Assembly: GCF_008011855.1 (NCBI RefSeq)
Contig: NZ_VOUX01000004.1
Coordinates: 1 to 64,000, forward strand
Length of the DNA: 64,000 nucleotides
From: Serratia bockelmannii
GTDB taxonomy: Bacteria > Pseudomonadota > Gammaproteobacteria > Enterobacterales > Enterobacteriaceae
Direction: 5' to 3'
This document shows positions 17,751 through 27,032 of the stretch, piece after piece. The notes under the pieces were generated by a model. The model worked only from the letters and a program-made list of their open reading frames with translations, was not told where the DNA came from and made no database searches. Position numbers and translations under genes: made by a program. The first letter of the stretch is position 1. Every line of letters begins with the position of its first letter.

Positions 17751-19190
17751 TCAGCGCTGTTGGCGGTCCAGGTTCTCGGCCAACGTCGCGATGCGCTTCG
17801 CCATGCCGCGAAAAATGAACAGGTGTGCGGGCATCATGGCGAACCAATACAGCAGCCCGCTGAAGCCGGCCGGATGCCACCAGGCGCGCACGTCCAGCGT
17901 GCGGCGATCGCCGTGATCGGTGATGCTGAAGCTCAGCCGCCCCAGCCCCGGTGCCTTCATGCCGAACAGCAGCGCCAGTTGCCGCAGCGGCTTCAGCGTG
18001 ATGACTTTCCAGCCGTCGATCTCGTCGCCCAGCGCCAGGGTCGCGCGCGCCGGGCGGCCGTAGACCACCCCGTTGCCGATCATGTCGTCCATGCGAGCGC
18101 GGATCCGCCACAGAATATTGGCGTAGAAATAGCCTTCTTCGCCCCCCAGCTGCTGCACCGTTTGCCACAGGGCCTGGCTGGAGGCGGCGGTGTCCAGCGA
18201 ACAACCGGCCTGTTTTGGATAGTAACCGTAGCCGGGGCGCCAGCGGGCCCGCGCCGCCGGATCGTAGCCCCAGTCGGCGGAATCGACCACCTCCTGTTCG
18301 CGCTGCAGCGTGGTGGCGACCGCCTGATCAAAGGTGTGCAGCCGCTGCGGGATCAGGGCCTGCAGCGGCCGGCCGTCGGCGGGCAGATCGTGCTTCAGCC
18401 CCTGGATCAGCGCGCGGGCGATCGGCGTCGGCACCGAGGTGATCAGGCTGATGAACCACACCGAAATCAGCCGCGTCGGCAAAGGGATCGGGATCAGCCA
18501 GCGCCGCTTGCCGCTGAGGGCGATAAAGCGTTTGAACATATCCTGATAGCTGAGGTACTCCGGCCCGGCAACGTCGAAGATGCGGTGTTCCTGCGCCGGG
18601 TGCGCCAGCAGATCGGCCAGATAAACCAGCAGGTTCTCCAGCGCCACCGGCGACGACTTCGAGCGCACCCAGCGCGGCGGCGTCAGCACCGGCAGGTTAT
18701 AGACCATGTCGCGCATCACTTCGAACGCCGCAGAGCCGGGGCCGACGACGATGCCGGCGCGCAGCTCGGTCACCGGCACGCCGCTCTGGCGCAAGATCTC
18801 GCCGGTCAGGCGGCGGGCCGCCAGGTGCGGTGAGCTGTCGTCGTTCGGCTGCAGCGCGCCGAGGAAGATCACCTGTTTGACGCTGGCATTGCGCAGCGCG
18901 TGGCGCAGGTTTTCCGCCGCCTGGCGCTCCTTCTCGATAAAGTCGTCGCCGTCGCCCATCGCATGCACCAGATAGTAAAGCGTATCGATTTCCCACAGCG
19001 CCGCGCTCAGGGTTTCCGGGCGGTACAGATCGACATACAGGCAGTTGACCTGCGGCCAGTTCTGCTCCTGCAGCCACTCGATGCGCCGCGCGGCGGCGGT
19101 AATCTGGTGCCCCTGTTCGATCAGGTGCGGGATCAGGTTCTGGCCTATATAGCCGCTGGCTCCAAGAACCAGTACGCGTTGGGGTGTCAT
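17751..19190 (-). CDS. ybjT: SDR family oxidoreductase YbjT (DUF2867)
   Basis: A 479-aa protein (E. coli 476). An N-terminal NAD(P)-binding Rossmann domain ([15 protein letters not shown]) is joined to a C-terminal DUF2867 domain containing [26 protein letters not shown] and two hydrophobic stretches. Biochemical role unknown. Start MTPQRVLV at 19190 is preceded by GGCGG and matches the family. It may share a transcript with ybjS, though a 158-base gap and a hairpin intervene. Confidence 0.93.
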   Translation of the reverse strand: MTPQRVLVLGASGYIGQNLIPHLIEQGHQITAAARRIEWLQEQNWPQVNCLYVDLYRPETLSAALWEIDTLYYLVHAMGDGDDFIEKERQAAENLRHALRNASVKQVIFLGALQPNDDSSPHLAARRLTGEILRQSGVPVTELRAGIVVGPGSAAFEVMRDMVYNLPVLTPPRWVRSKSSPVALENLLVYLADLLAHPAQEHRIFDVAGPEYLSYQDMFKRFIALSGKRRWLIPIPLPTRLISVWFISLITSVPTPIARALIQGLKHDLPADGRPLQALIPQRLHTFDQAVATTLQREQEVVDSADWGYDPAARARWRPGYGYYPKQAGCSLDTAASSQALWQTVQQLGGEEGYFYANILWRIRARMDDMIGNGVVYGRPARATLALGDEIDGWKVITLKPLRQLALLFGMKAPGLGRLSFSITDHGDRRTLDVRAWWHPAGFSGLLYWFAMMPAHLFIFRGMAKRIATLAENLDRQQR

Positions 19191-19340
19191 CGGGCCGCCT
19201 TGTGCGGTAGAGGATTGGCAGAACGACAGGATGCCAAATTCAGGGTTTAAATGCACATTTTGTATGGGTATAAGTCGGTTGCATCCATCCTGGCGCAGGT
19301 TCACACTACGCGCCCCTTATCGCACGAAAAACCGGATGCC

Positions 19341-19688
19341 ATGAAGCTCAATGTGATTTGTTACGCCCTGCTGGGCCTGGCGCTGATCGCCAGTGTGTTC
19401 TCGCCGCATCCGGTGTGGATGTGGTTGTTGCTGGCCAACCTGCTGACGTTTCTGATCTACGGCGGCGATAAGCTGGCGGCGCGCAAAGGGTGGCGACGGG
19501 TGCCGGAGGCGACGCTGTTGCTGTTCGGCGCGCTGGGCGGCTGGTTGGGCGCGCTGCTGGCGCAACAGCTGTTTCGCCACAAAACCCAGAAGCAGCCGTT
19601 TAAAACCTGGTTCATCCTCAGCGTGGCGCTCAATCTGGCGGCGGTGCTGGGGCTGTGGTACTGGGTTTACGGCCGCTGGATCTTCTGA
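19341..19688 (+). CDS. DUF1294 family membrane protein
   Basis: A 115-aa protein with about four hydrophobic segments. It contains the DUF1294 core YGGDKLAARKGWRRVPEATLLLFGALGGWLGALLAQQLFRHKTQK. Function unknown; the family includes E. coli YdaH/YjdF-like small proteins. The ATG at 19341 has a weak upstream site, and in-frame codons extend to 19251 without family support. It begins the block absent from E. coli at this locus and converges on the RpiR-type regulator with a one-base gap. Confidence 0.8.
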   Translation: MKLNVICYALLGLALIASVFSPHPVWMWLLLANLLTFLIYGGDKLAARKGWRRVPEATLLLFGALGGWLGALLAQQLFRHKTQKQPFKTWFILSVALNLAAVLGLWYWVYGRWIF

Positions 19689-20513
19689 CTACAGCAGCAG
19701 CGGCAGAGTCGCGCTGGCGGTGGCCTGCATCGCCTGAGCGTAGGCGGGATCGCGCTGAGTCAGTTCGGCGATCATCAACTCCACCAGCAGCATGGCGCCG
19801 ACCTTGGCCGGCAGGGCGCCAGCGGTCAGCGGCCCTTCCGGTTTAGCCGCCACCAGCAGCGTATCCGCCATCTTGGCCAGCGGGCTGCGTTGGGTATTGC
19901 TGACGGCGATCACGCGTGCGCCGCGCCCTTTGGCCAACGTCACCGCATGCAGCACGTCCTTGGTTGAGCCGGAGCTGGAGATGACGATCAGCAGATCCCG
20001 CTCACTCAGCGAGGCTGCATTCATCGCCGCCCGGTGCATGTCGCTGAACAGCTGCGCCGGTTTGCCGAGGCGCAACAGCTTGTAGTGCAGGAAGTCGCCG
20101 ATGATGGCGCTGGCGGCGACGCCGTAAATCTGCACCGAAGCGCAACGCTGTAGGCTGTCCGCCGCCTGTTGCAGCGCCTGCGGATCCAACAGCGCGCCGG
20201 TATCCCGCAGCGCCTGTACGCTCTCTTCCACCAAATTTTCCGCCGCGCTTTGGCGCGTCGCCGCTTCCGGCTGGCTTTGTTGCAAGCTGAGGGCCAGCGC
20301 CATTTTAAATTCGGTATAGCCTTTGCAGCCGAGATGGCGGCACAGCCGTGTGACGCTGGCTTCGCTGGTGGCGCTTTCACGCGCCAGTTCGGTGATGGTC
20401 AGGTAAACGGCGCGGGAAGGCTCCGCAAGAAGATAGTTGCCGAGCTTTTGCAGCGTGGGGCTGTACCCCGCCAAATCCTGCCGCAGCCGCAATAACAAGT
20501 TGCCTGTATTCAT
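19689..20513 (-). CDS. RpiR/MurR family transcriptional regulator
   Basis: A 274-aa regulator. The N-terminal helix-turn-helix (about 1-77) includes LTITELARESATSEASVTRLCRHLGCKGYTEFK. The C-terminal SIS sugar-phosphate isomerase-like domain (about 125-255) has the ligand loop VISSSGSTKDVLHAV. Such proteins sense phosphosugars. It is divergent from the PTS/NanE operon and is the likely local regulator, perhaps responding to an N-acetylhexosamine 6-phosphate. The start at 20513 is chosen from the AAGG ribosome-binding site and the family N-terminus. Confidence 0.88.
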   Translation of the reverse strand: MNTGNLLLRLRQDLAGYSPTLQKLGNYLLAEPSRAVYLTITELARESATSEASVTRLCRHLGCKGYTEFKMALALSLQQSQPEAATRQSAAENLVEESVQALRDTGALLDPQALQQAADSLQRCASVQIYGVAASAIIGDFLHYKLLRLGKPAQLFSDMHRAAMNAASLSERDLLIVISSSGSTKDVLHAVTLAKGRGARVIAVSNTQRSPLAKMADTLLVAAKPEGPLTAGALPAKVGAMLLVELMIAELTQRDPAYAQAMQATASATLPLLL

Positions 20514-20610
20514 CACGTTACCTTTCTGAGTATTCCCGTTTCTATTGTGGCGGAAAGACGCCGCGGCTCGCCAGTGAAATCGACGGATTGTGAAGCCGAT
20601 CATCGTTATG

Positions 20611-20670
20611 AATAAAATTTTCATTAAATTAATTTTAATGTGGTAAAAATTTTCATCATAAAAATGATGT
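20611..20670. promoter_or_regulatory. AT-rich operator region between the RpiR regulator and the PTS operon
   Basis: Two direct copies of AAAATTTTCAT (20614-20624 and 20646-20656) lie 32 bases apart, about three helical turns. Between them is an inverted repeat CATTAAA-N5-TTTAATG (20622-20640), and after them CATCAT-N4-ATGATG (20654-20669). The AT-richness contrasts with the surrounding DNA. This is the likely binding site of the divergent RpiR-type regulator. Confidence 0.6.
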
Positions 20671-20683
20671 CGGGGGAAAATTT

Positions 20684-22240
20684 ATGTCAACACCAGAATT
20701 GCCGCGCTCCGGCGGTTGGTTCGAAAAAGCCCAGCTGTTCGGCAAGTCGTTCATGCTGCCGATCGCCGTGCTGCCGGCGGCCGGCCTGCTGTTGGGGATC
20801 GGCGGTGCGCTGTCCAATCCCAATACCGTCGAGGCGTATCCCTTCCTCGATGTCGGCTGGTTGCAAAGTATATTTACCGTGATGGCCAGTGCCGGTGCTA
20901 TCGTGTTCGCCAACCTGGCGGTCTTGTTCGCGGTCGGCGTGGCGGTGGGGCTGGCCAAAAGCGACAAGGGCACGGCGGGGCTGGCTTCGCTGATCGCCTA
21001 TCTGGTAATGAACGCCACCATCAATGCGCTGTTGAAAATCAACGGTACGCTGGCCACGCAGAACGCGGGCGCGGTGGGGCAGGGAACGATTCTCGGGATC
21101 CAGACGTTGGAGACCGGGGTGTTCGGCGGAGTGGTCATCGGTTTGGTGACCTGGTATCTGCACGGCCGCTATAACAAGATAGCGCTGCCACCGTTCCTGG
21201 GTTTTTTTGGTGGCTCGCGCTTTGTGCCGATCGTCAGCTCGCTGGCGGCGATGGCGGTCGGTGCCCTGATGACGGTGGTGTGGCCGCATTTCCAACAGTT
21301 GATCTTCGGCATGGGCGGTCTGGTAGACGCCAGCGGCTATCTCGGGACCTTTATCTACGGCTTCGTATTGCGCATGCTCGGGCCGTTCGGCCTGCATCAC
21401 ATCTTCTATCTACCGTTTTGGACCACCGCGCTTGGCGGCAGCGAAGTGATCAACGGACAGCTGGTGGAAGGCACACAACGCATTTTCTTCGCCCAGTTGG
21501 CCGACCCGAATACTCAGCAGTTCTACATTGGCACGGCGCGTTTCATGTCCGGCCGTTTTATCACCATGATGTTCGGCCTGGTCGGCGCCTGCCTGGCGAT
21601 GTACCAGAGTGCGCGTCCCGAGAACCGCAAACGCGTCGGCGGACTGTTGCTGTCGGCGGCGCTGACCTCGTTTCTGACCGGCATCACCGAACCTATCGAA
21701 TTCTCGTTTCTGTTTGTCGCGCCGGCGCTGTACGTGGTGCACGCGCTGTTCGACGGCCTGGCGTTCATGATCGCTCACATCCTGCATATCACCATCGGCC
21801 AGACGTTCTCCGGCGGCTTTATCGATTTCATGCTGTTCGGCGTGCTGCAGGGTGAAGCGAAAACCCACTGGATGTACGTCCCGCTGGTCGGTGTGCCTTG
21901 GTTCTTTCTGTACTACTTCACGTTCCGTTTCCTGATCCTGCGCTTCAAATTTAAAACGCCGGGGCGCGAGGCGGAAACTGCGCCGGAAGCGGTGATGACG
22001 GGCACCGAACGCTCGCAGCAGGTGCTGGCGGCGCTGGGCGGCAAAGAGAATATCGTCGAACTGGATTGTTGCGCCACGCGGTTGCGCGTGACGGTGAAGC
22101 AGAGCCGGTTGCTGGACGAAAGCGGGCTGAAGGCCAGCGGCGCACGGGCGGTTATCGTTCGCGGCAACGGTGTTCAGGTGATCTACGGCCCGCACGTCAC
22201 CATCATTAAAAACGAAGTCGAGGAGTTGTTGGATTTATGA
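20684..22240 (+). CDS. PTS permease EIICB, glucose/N-acetylglucosamine class
   Basis: A 518-aa inner-membrane phosphotransferase permease. The EIIC domain (about 1-400) has around ten hydrophobic segments and the family signature [23 protein letters not shown] linker follows, then a C-terminal EIIB domain with phosphorylated Cys463 in DCCATRLRV. No EIIA domain is present, so phosphate must come from EIIA-Glc (Crr) or the EIIA of another permease. The next gene, with which it overlaps, suggests that the sugar is an N-acetylated hexosamine such as N-acetylmannosamine. Substrate not proven. Confidence 0.88.
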   Translation: MSTPELPRSGGWFEKAQLFGKSFMLPIAVLPAAGLLLGIGGALSNPNTVEAYPFLDVGWLQSIFTVMASAGAIVFANLAVLFAVGVAVGLAKSDKGTAGLASLIAYLVMNATINALLKINGTLATQNAGAVGQGTILGIQTLETGVFGGVVIGLVTWYLHGRYNKIALPPFLGFFGGSRFVPIVSSLAAMAVGALMTVVWPHFQQLIFGMGGLVDASGYLGTFIYGFVLRMLGPFGLHHIFYLPFWTTALGGSEVINGQLVEGTQRIFFAQLADPNTQQFYIGTARFMSGRFITMMFGLVGACLAMYQSARPENRKRVGGLLLSAALTSFLTGITEPIEFSFLFVAPALYVVHALFDGLAFMIAHILHITIGQTFSGGFIDFMLFGVLQGEAKTHWMYVPLVGVPWFFLYYFTFRFLILRFKFKTPGREAETAPEAVMTGTERSQQVLAALGGKENIVELDCCATRLRVTVKQSRLLDESGLKASGARAVIVRGNGVQVIYGPHVTIIKNEVEELLDL

Positions 22241-22932
22241 CGCTTTCCATTTTGCAGCAGATTGAGGGGCGCCTGGTGGTGTCTTGCCAGGCGCTGGACG
22301 ACGAGCCGCTGCACAGCGATTTTATCATGTCGCGCATGGCGCTGGCGGCCGAGCAAGGCGGCGCGGCGGCGATCCGCGCCAACGGCGTCGAAGACGTCAA
22401 CGCTATCATGCGCACGGTGGCGCTGCCGGTCATCGGCATCATAAAGCGCGATTATGCGGGCAGCGACGTGTATATCACGCCGACCCTGCGCGAAATCGAT
22501 GAGTTGATGGCGGCGGCGCCGCAGATGATCGCGCTGGACGCCACTGGCCACCCGCGGCCGGGGGAGTTGCAGCTGGCGGCGTTGGTCGCCGCGATCCGCG
22601 CCAGGTATCCCCGGCTGTTGCTGATGGCGGACATCGCCACTCTGGAGGAGGCGCAAGAGGCCGCCAGGCTGGGCTTCGACTGTGTGGGCACCACGCTGTA
22701 CGGCTATACCGCTGAAAGCCGGGGCGCCCGATTGGCGGATAACGATTTCAGCTTTCTGCGTGCGGTGCTGGCGGCGGTATCGGTGCCGGTCATCGCCGAA
22801 GGCAATGTCGAAACGCCGGCGATGGCCGCGCGCTGCCTGAGGTTGGGGGCGCATGCGGTGGTGGTAGGGGGCGCCATTACCCGCCCGCAACAGATCACCC
22901 GCCGCTTTGTCGACGCCATCGGCGGGCGATAA
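22237..22932 (+). CDS. nanE: N-acetylmannosamine-6-phosphate 2-epimerase family protein
   Basis: A 231-aa TIM-barrel enzyme (E. coli NanE 229 aa) that converts ManNAc-6-P to GlcNAc-6-P. Catalytic-type residues are present: Lys70 in IGIIKRDY and Glu188 in IAEGN. Phosphate-binding loops appear in [18 protein letters not shown] and [10 protein letters not shown]. Its ATG overlaps the EIICB stop (ATGA), so it is translationally coupled. No nanA or nanK is adjacent; the PTS would supply already phosphorylated sugar, making a kinase unnecessary. The symbol is by family and should be treated as provisional. Confidence 0.85.
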   Translation: MTLSILQQIEGRLVVSCQALDDEPLHSDFIMSRMALAAEQGGAAAIRANGVEDVNAIMRTVALPVIGIIKRDYAGSDVYITPTLREIDELMAAAPQMIALDATGHPRPGELQLAALVAAIRARYPRLLLMADIATLEEAQEAARLGFDCVGTTLYGYTAESRGARLADNDFSFLRAVLAAVSVPVIAEGNVETPAMAARCLRLGAHAVVVGGAITRPQQITRRFVDAIGGR

Positions 22933-22936
22933 GAGG

Positions 22937-22956
22937 CTCCTCGGCGCACCGGGGAG
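22937..22956. terminator. Hairpin between nanE and ltaE
   Basis: CTCCTCGG / CCGGGGAG stem (one G-U pair) with a 4-nt loop, four bases after the nanE stop and between convergent genes. No marked U-run. Confidence 0.5.
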
Positions 22957-22961
22957 GGAAA

Positions 22962-23978
22962 TCAGGCGTGCTGCTGAAGAAACTCCCGCCACAGCTCAAC
23001 TACCCGCTGCAGATCCTGACGGCTGACGTCGAGGTGGGTCAGAATGCGTGTCAGCGGGCCGCTGCTGATCAGCACGCCACGTTCGCGCATCCACGGACCG
23101 AGTTTGGCCGCCAGCGCCGGCGGTTGGCGCAGGTACAGCACGTTGGTCTGCGCGCCGGGTTCGGCGATCTCTACGCCGATCTGCCGCAGCTGCTGCTCCA
23201 GCCAGACCGCGTTGTCATGGTCTTCGCGCAGCCGCGCGACGTTATGCTCCAACGCGTAAAGACCGGCCGCCGCCAGGATGCCGGCCTGACGCAGCCCGCC
23301 GCCCGTCATCTTGCGCCAACGCAGCGCGCGCTGAATAAAGGCCTCGCTGCCGCACAGCAGCGATCCGACCGGCGCACCCAATCCTTTTGACAGGCAAATG
23401 GTGAAGGTGTCGCAGTATTGCACGATCTCTTTCAGCGGCAGGTTCAGCGCCACGGCGGCGTTAAAGATGCGTGCGCCGTCGATATGCAGCGTCAGCTGCC
23501 GCTCGCGGGTAAATTGCCACGCCTGCTGCAGGTAGGCCTGCGGCAAAACTCGGCCGCTGATGGTGTTTTCCAGGCTCAGCAGCCGAGTGCGGGCGAAGTG
23601 GATATCGTCGGGTTTGATAGCGGCGGCGAGCTTGTCCAGCGGCAGCGTGCCGTCCGCGTCAGCCTCGATTGGCTGTGGCTGGATGCTGCCCAGCACCGCT
23701 GCGCCGCCGGCCTCGTATTTATAGTTGTGCGCCTGTTGGCCGACCAGATACTCGTCGCCGCGCTGGCAGTGGCTCAGCAGCGCCACCAGGTTGGCCTGGG
23801 TGCCGCTGGGAAAAAACAGCGCCGCCTCTTTGCCCGACAGGCGCACCGCCTCGGCCTCCAGCGCGTTGACCGTCGGGTCATCGCCATAGACGTCGTCGCC
23901 GACCTCTGCCTGAGCCATCGCCTGGCGCATGGCGGCGCTGGGGCGGGTGACGGTGTCGCTGCGTAGATCGATAAGCAT
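22962..23978 (-). CDS. ltaE: Low-specificity L-threonine aldolase
   Basis: A 338-aa PLP enzyme (E. coli 333 aa) that cleaves L-threonine and L-allo-threonine to glycine and acetaldehyde. It shows MIDLRSDTVTRP-type N-terminus, GDDVYGDDPTVNALE, FFPSGTQANLVALL, the cofactor aspartate in HIDGARIFNAA, and the Schiff-base lysine in CLSKGLGAPVGSLLCG. AGGAA precedes the ATG. It lies downstream of poxB on the same strand (75-base gap), as in E. coli. Confidence 0.95.
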   Translation of the reverse strand: MLIDLRSDTVTRPSAAMRQAMAQAEVGDDVYGDDPTVNALEAEAVRLSGKEAALFFPSGTQANLVALLSHCQRGDEYLVGQQAHNYKYEAGGAAVLGSIQPQPIEADADGTLPLDKLAAAIKPDDIHFARTRLLSLENTISGRVLPQAYLQQAWQFTRERQLTLHIDGARIFNAAVALNLPLKEIVQYCDTFTICLSKGLGAPVGSLLCGSEAFIQRALRWRKMTGGGLRQAGILAAAGLYALEHNVARLREDHDNAVWLEQQLRQIGVEIAEPGAQTNVLYLRQPPALAAKLGPWMRERGVLISSGPLTRILTHLDVSRQDLQRVVELWREFLQQHA

Positions 23979-24053
23979 AGGGTTCCTGCAATATAAGGGA
24001 GAGGAAAAGGGTACATGGCATCATATACCCTTTATTTCACCGGGGCAGCTTGC

Positions 24054-25775
24054 TTAGCGCAGCCAGTTGGTTTTCGCCAGCTCGACCACTTCGTCGCCGC
24101 GGCCGTTGATGATGGCGCGCAGCATGTACAGGCTGAAGCCTTTCGCCTGTTCGAACTTGATCTGCGGCGGCATCGCCAGCTCTTGCTTGGCGGTGACCAC
24201 GTCCAGCAGCGCCGGGCCGGGATGCGCCAACATCTCCTGCAGCGCGCCGTCCAGATCCGACGCTTTTTCCACGCGGATGCCCTTGATGCCGGCGGCGTTG
24301 GCGATCGCCGCGAAGTCCGGATTATGCAGATCGGTGCCGTCGGTCAGGTAGCCGCCGGCCTTCATCTCCATCGCCACGAACCCCAGCACGCTGTTGTTGA
24401 ACACCACGATTTTCACCGGCAATTTGAGCTGCGCCAGCGACAGGAAATCCCCCATCAGCATGGTGAAGCCACCGTCGCCGCACATGGCGATCACCTGTTT
24501 ATCCGGCGCGGTGGCCTGGGCACCTATCGCCTGCGGCATGGCGTTGGCCATCGAACCGTGGTTGAACGAGCCGAGCAGGCGACGCTTGCCGTTCATTTTC
24601 ACGTAACGGGCGGCCCACACCGTCGGCGTGCCGACGTCGCAGGTGAAGATGGCGTCGTCGCTGGCGTACTGGCTGAGCTGCTGCGCCAGATATTGTGGGT
24701 GGATCGGCTGGTCGTCGTTGGCGGTCGCCAGCCCGTCGAGATCCTTACGCGCGTTGCGATAATGCTCCAGCGCCTTGTCGAGGAACGCCCGGTCGCGCTT
24801 GGGCTCCAGCTGCGGCAGCAGGGCGGTGAGGGTGGTGTGGATATCGCCCACCAGCGCCATATTGACTGGGCAGTGCGCGCCGATGCTGCCGGGGTTGATG
24901 TCGATCTGAATGATGTTGGCGTTGGTGGGGTAGAACGCGCGATAGGGGAACTGGGTGCCGAGCAGCACCAGCGTGTCGGCGTTCATCATCGCGTGGTAGC
25001 CGGAAGAGAAACCGATCAGCCCGGTCATGCCGACGCTGTAGGGGTTGTCCCATTCGATATGCTCTTTGCCGCGCAGCGCGTGCACCACCGGCGCCTGCAG
25101 CAGCTCGGCCAGCTTGACCACTTCATCGTGCGCGCCGGCGCAGCCGCTGCCGCACATCAGGGTGATGTTCTTCGCCTTGTTCAGCGTTTCCGCCAGCTTG
25201 TTCAACTCGCTCATCGGCGGCTGCACCAGCGGCAGCGCCGGGGTATGCCAGGTCAGCGTCGCGTCTTCCGGCGCCATGCGCAGCGCCACGTCGCCCGGTA
25301 AGACGACCACCGAGACGCCGCGATTGAGGATCGCCTTGCGCATGGCGATCTCCAGTACGCGCGGCAGCTGTTCAGGGTTGGAGACCAGTTCGCAATAGTG
25401 GCTGCATTCGCGGAACAGCTCCTGCGGATGGGTTTCCTGGAAGTAGCCGCTGCCGATTTCGCTGGAAGGAATGTGTGCGGCGATCGCCAGCACCGGCACA
25501 TGGTTGCGGTGACAGTCGAACAGGCCGTTGATCAGATGCAGGTTGCCGGGGCCGCAGGAACCGGCGCACACCGCCAACTGGCCGGTGAGCTGGGCTTCGG
25601 CACCGGCGGCGAAGGCGGCCACCTCTTCATGGCGGGTGCCCAGCCATTCGATGGTGCCCATGCGGTGCAGGCTGTCGCTGAGGCCGTTGAGCGAATCGCC
25701 GGTTACGCCCCAAATGCGTTTTACGCCGGCTTGATCCAGCGTTTTGGCGATCAGTGTGGCTACGGTTTGCTTCAT
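24054..25775 (-). CDS. poxB: Pyruvate dehydrogenase (quinone) / pyruvate oxidase
   Basis: A 573-aa peripheral membrane flavoenzyme (E. coli 572) that decarboxylates pyruvate to acetate and CO2 and passes electrons to ubiquinone. The TPP glutamate lies in [19 protein letters not shown], the TPP/Mg motif in [29 protein letters not shown], and the C-terminal lipid-binding segment ends [36 protein letters not shown] precedes the ATG at 25775. In E. coli it is RpoS-dependent and active in stationary phase. Confidence 0.96.
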   Translation of the reverse strand: MKQTVATLIAKTLDQAGVKRIWGVTGDSLNGLSDSLHRMGTIEWLGTRHEEVAAFAAGAEAQLTGQLAVCAGSCGPGNLHLINGLFDCHRNHVPVLAIAAHIPSSEIGSGYFQETHPQELFRECSHYCELVSNPEQLPRVLEIAMRKAILNRGVSVVVLPGDVALRMAPEDATLTWHTPALPLVQPPMSELNKLAETLNKAKNITLMCGSGCAGAHDEVVKLAELLQAPVVHALRGKEHIEWDNPYSVGMTGLIGFSSGYHAMMNADTLVLLGTQFPYRAFYPTNANIIQIDINPGSIGAHCPVNMALVGDIHTTLTALLPQLEPKRDRAFLDKALEHYRNARKDLDGLATANDDQPIHPQYLAQQLSQYASDDAIFTCDVGTPTVWAARYVKMNGKRRLLGSFNHGSMANAMPQAIGAQATAPDKQVIAMCGDGGFTMLMGDFLSLAQLKLPVKIVVFNNSVLGFVAMEMKAGGYLTDGTDLHNPDFAAIANAAGIKGIRVEKASDLDGALQEMLAHPGPALLDVVTAKQELAMPPQIKFEQAKGFSLYMLRAIINGRGDEVVELAKTNWLR

Positions 25776-25946
25776 GGTTCCCCCAAACATGGTTTGAAAA
25801 ACGATGTGGACTCGATCCGGTGAGTGTCAGCAGAACAACTGCAAGCATAGCTTACCGGCTGTGGACGAGATGCGGTTAGGAAGGGTAAAGAGCGTAGGAC
25901 GGGAAGCAGTGTAACTGGGCTGGCCACGGGGAACTTGCCGATAAAT

Positions 25947-25967
25947 GCCCCATCGCGGCGATGGGGC
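25947..25967 (-). terminator. Terminator of hcp-hcr
   Basis: 9-bp perfect stem GCCCCATCG / CGATGGGGC with a 3-nt loop, just after the hcr stop, followed on the minus strand by ATTTAT. Between it and poxB I see no gene. Confidence 0.65.
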
Positions 25968-25974
25968 CAGGGGA

Positions 25975-26976
25975 TCACGCCAGCGTGACGTCACCCTGCA
26001 ACTGGCAACTGCAGGCCAGCACGTAGCCTTGCGCTATCTCTTCCGCGCTCAGCGTCATGGTGCTGGTGGTGGTGTAGTCGCCCTCGAGGATGCGGGTTTT
26101 GCACGAGCCGCACACCCCGGCGCGGCAGGCGGCGTTGACCGGCAGGGCATTGGCCTCCATCGCCGCCAGCAGCGTGCTGCCGACCGGCACGCGGAATTCG
26201 CGCAGCGGGCGCGCGGCGCGCAGCGTCAGTCCTTCGGTGGTGTCGGCCTGCGCCGTCGGCGTGTGGAACTGCTCTTTATGGAAATGCTCGGCCGGCACGC
26301 CGAGCCGGCGGCACAGCTGCTCCACGTGGTCCATGTAGGGTGCAGGGCCGCAGGTCATCACCGTGCGTTCGGCGATATCCGGCGCCGCCTGCCGCAGCGC
26401 ATGTTCATCGATACGGCCGCTGAGGTAGCCGGGTTGCAGATCCTGCTCGGCCATCAGCGTCAGGCGCAGCTGCGGATAGGCGGCACACAGCGCGCGCCAT
26501 TGATCGGCGAAAATCGTGTCGGTGGGGGTGCGTACGTTAAAGATCACGGCGATATCGCAGGCCGGACGGTTAGCGGTCAGCCAGCGGCACATCGAGACGA
26601 TCGGCGTCACGCCGCAGCCGGCGGCCAGCATCAGATAACGATCGGCCGGGTGGCGCTCGCAGCTGAATTCGCCCTGCGCGTCGGACAGCCACAGCGTGTT
26701 GCCGGGCTTGACCTCTTGCGTCAGCCAGCGCGACCCGATGCCGTCCGGCAGGCAGCGCACGCTGATGCTGAGAAAGCGGCTCTGGCCGGGCGAGGAGGAG
26801 AGCGTATAGGCGCGCAACGTCTCCTCGCTGTTGCGAATGCTGACCAGCGCGAACTGGCCAGCCTGGTAAGGGTAGAAAACGTCGCAGATCAGGTTCAGCG
26901 TCCAGACGTCGGCGGTTTCACGCTGGATGGAATGCACCTGCATGCGGTTCGGGCAAAGCGGAGTGGGTTGAGTCAT
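25975..26976 (-). CDS. hcr: NADH oxidoreductase of the hybrid cluster protein
   Basis: A 333-aa electron-transfer protein (E. coli 322) that reduces Hcp with NADH. A ferredoxin-reductase FAD domain (RAYTLSSSPGQS) and NAD domain (LMLAAGCGVTPIVSM, VMTCGPAPYMDHVEQL) are followed by a C-terminal [2Fe-2S] domain with cysteines in ACRAGVCGSCKTR and LACSC. It is downstream of hcp, separated by a hairpin that may lower its expression relative to hcp. Confidence 0.95.
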   Translation of the reverse strand: MTQPTPLCPNRMQVHSIQRETADVWTLNLICDVFYPYQAGQFALVSIRNSEETLRAYTLSSSPGQSRFLSISVRCLPDGIGSRWLTQEVKPGNTLWLSDAQGEFSCERHPADRYLMLAAGCGVTPIVSMCRWLTANRPACDIAVIFNVRTPTDTIFADQWRALCAAYPQLRLTLMAEQDLQPGYLSGRIDEHALRQAAPDIAERTVMTCGPAPYMDHVEQLCRRLGVPAEHFHKEQFHTPTAQADTTEGLTLRAARPLREFRVPVGSTLLAAMEANALPVNAACRAGVCGSCKTRILEGDYTTTSTMTLSAEEIAQGYVLACSCQLQGDVTLA

Positions 26977-26997
26977 CGGGGCACCTCAAAAAACAAA

Positions 26998-27018
26998 GGG
27001 GCCGGCGCAGGCGGCCCC
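26998..27018 (-). other. hcp-hcr intercistronic hairpin (possible attenuator)
   Basis: 7-bp stem GGGGCCG / CGGCCCC with a 7-nt loop in the 56-base gap. On the minus strand it is followed by TTTGTTTTTTG, which resembles an intrinsic terminator placed before hcr. Confidence 0.6.
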
Positions 27019-27032
27019 ATAACGTAACGGCA

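Noticed and set aside
22951-22958. A KOPS-type octamer GGGGAGGG near the nanE/ltaE junction
   Set aside because: A single copy in GC-rich DNA is expected by chance and says nothing about replication direction by itself.
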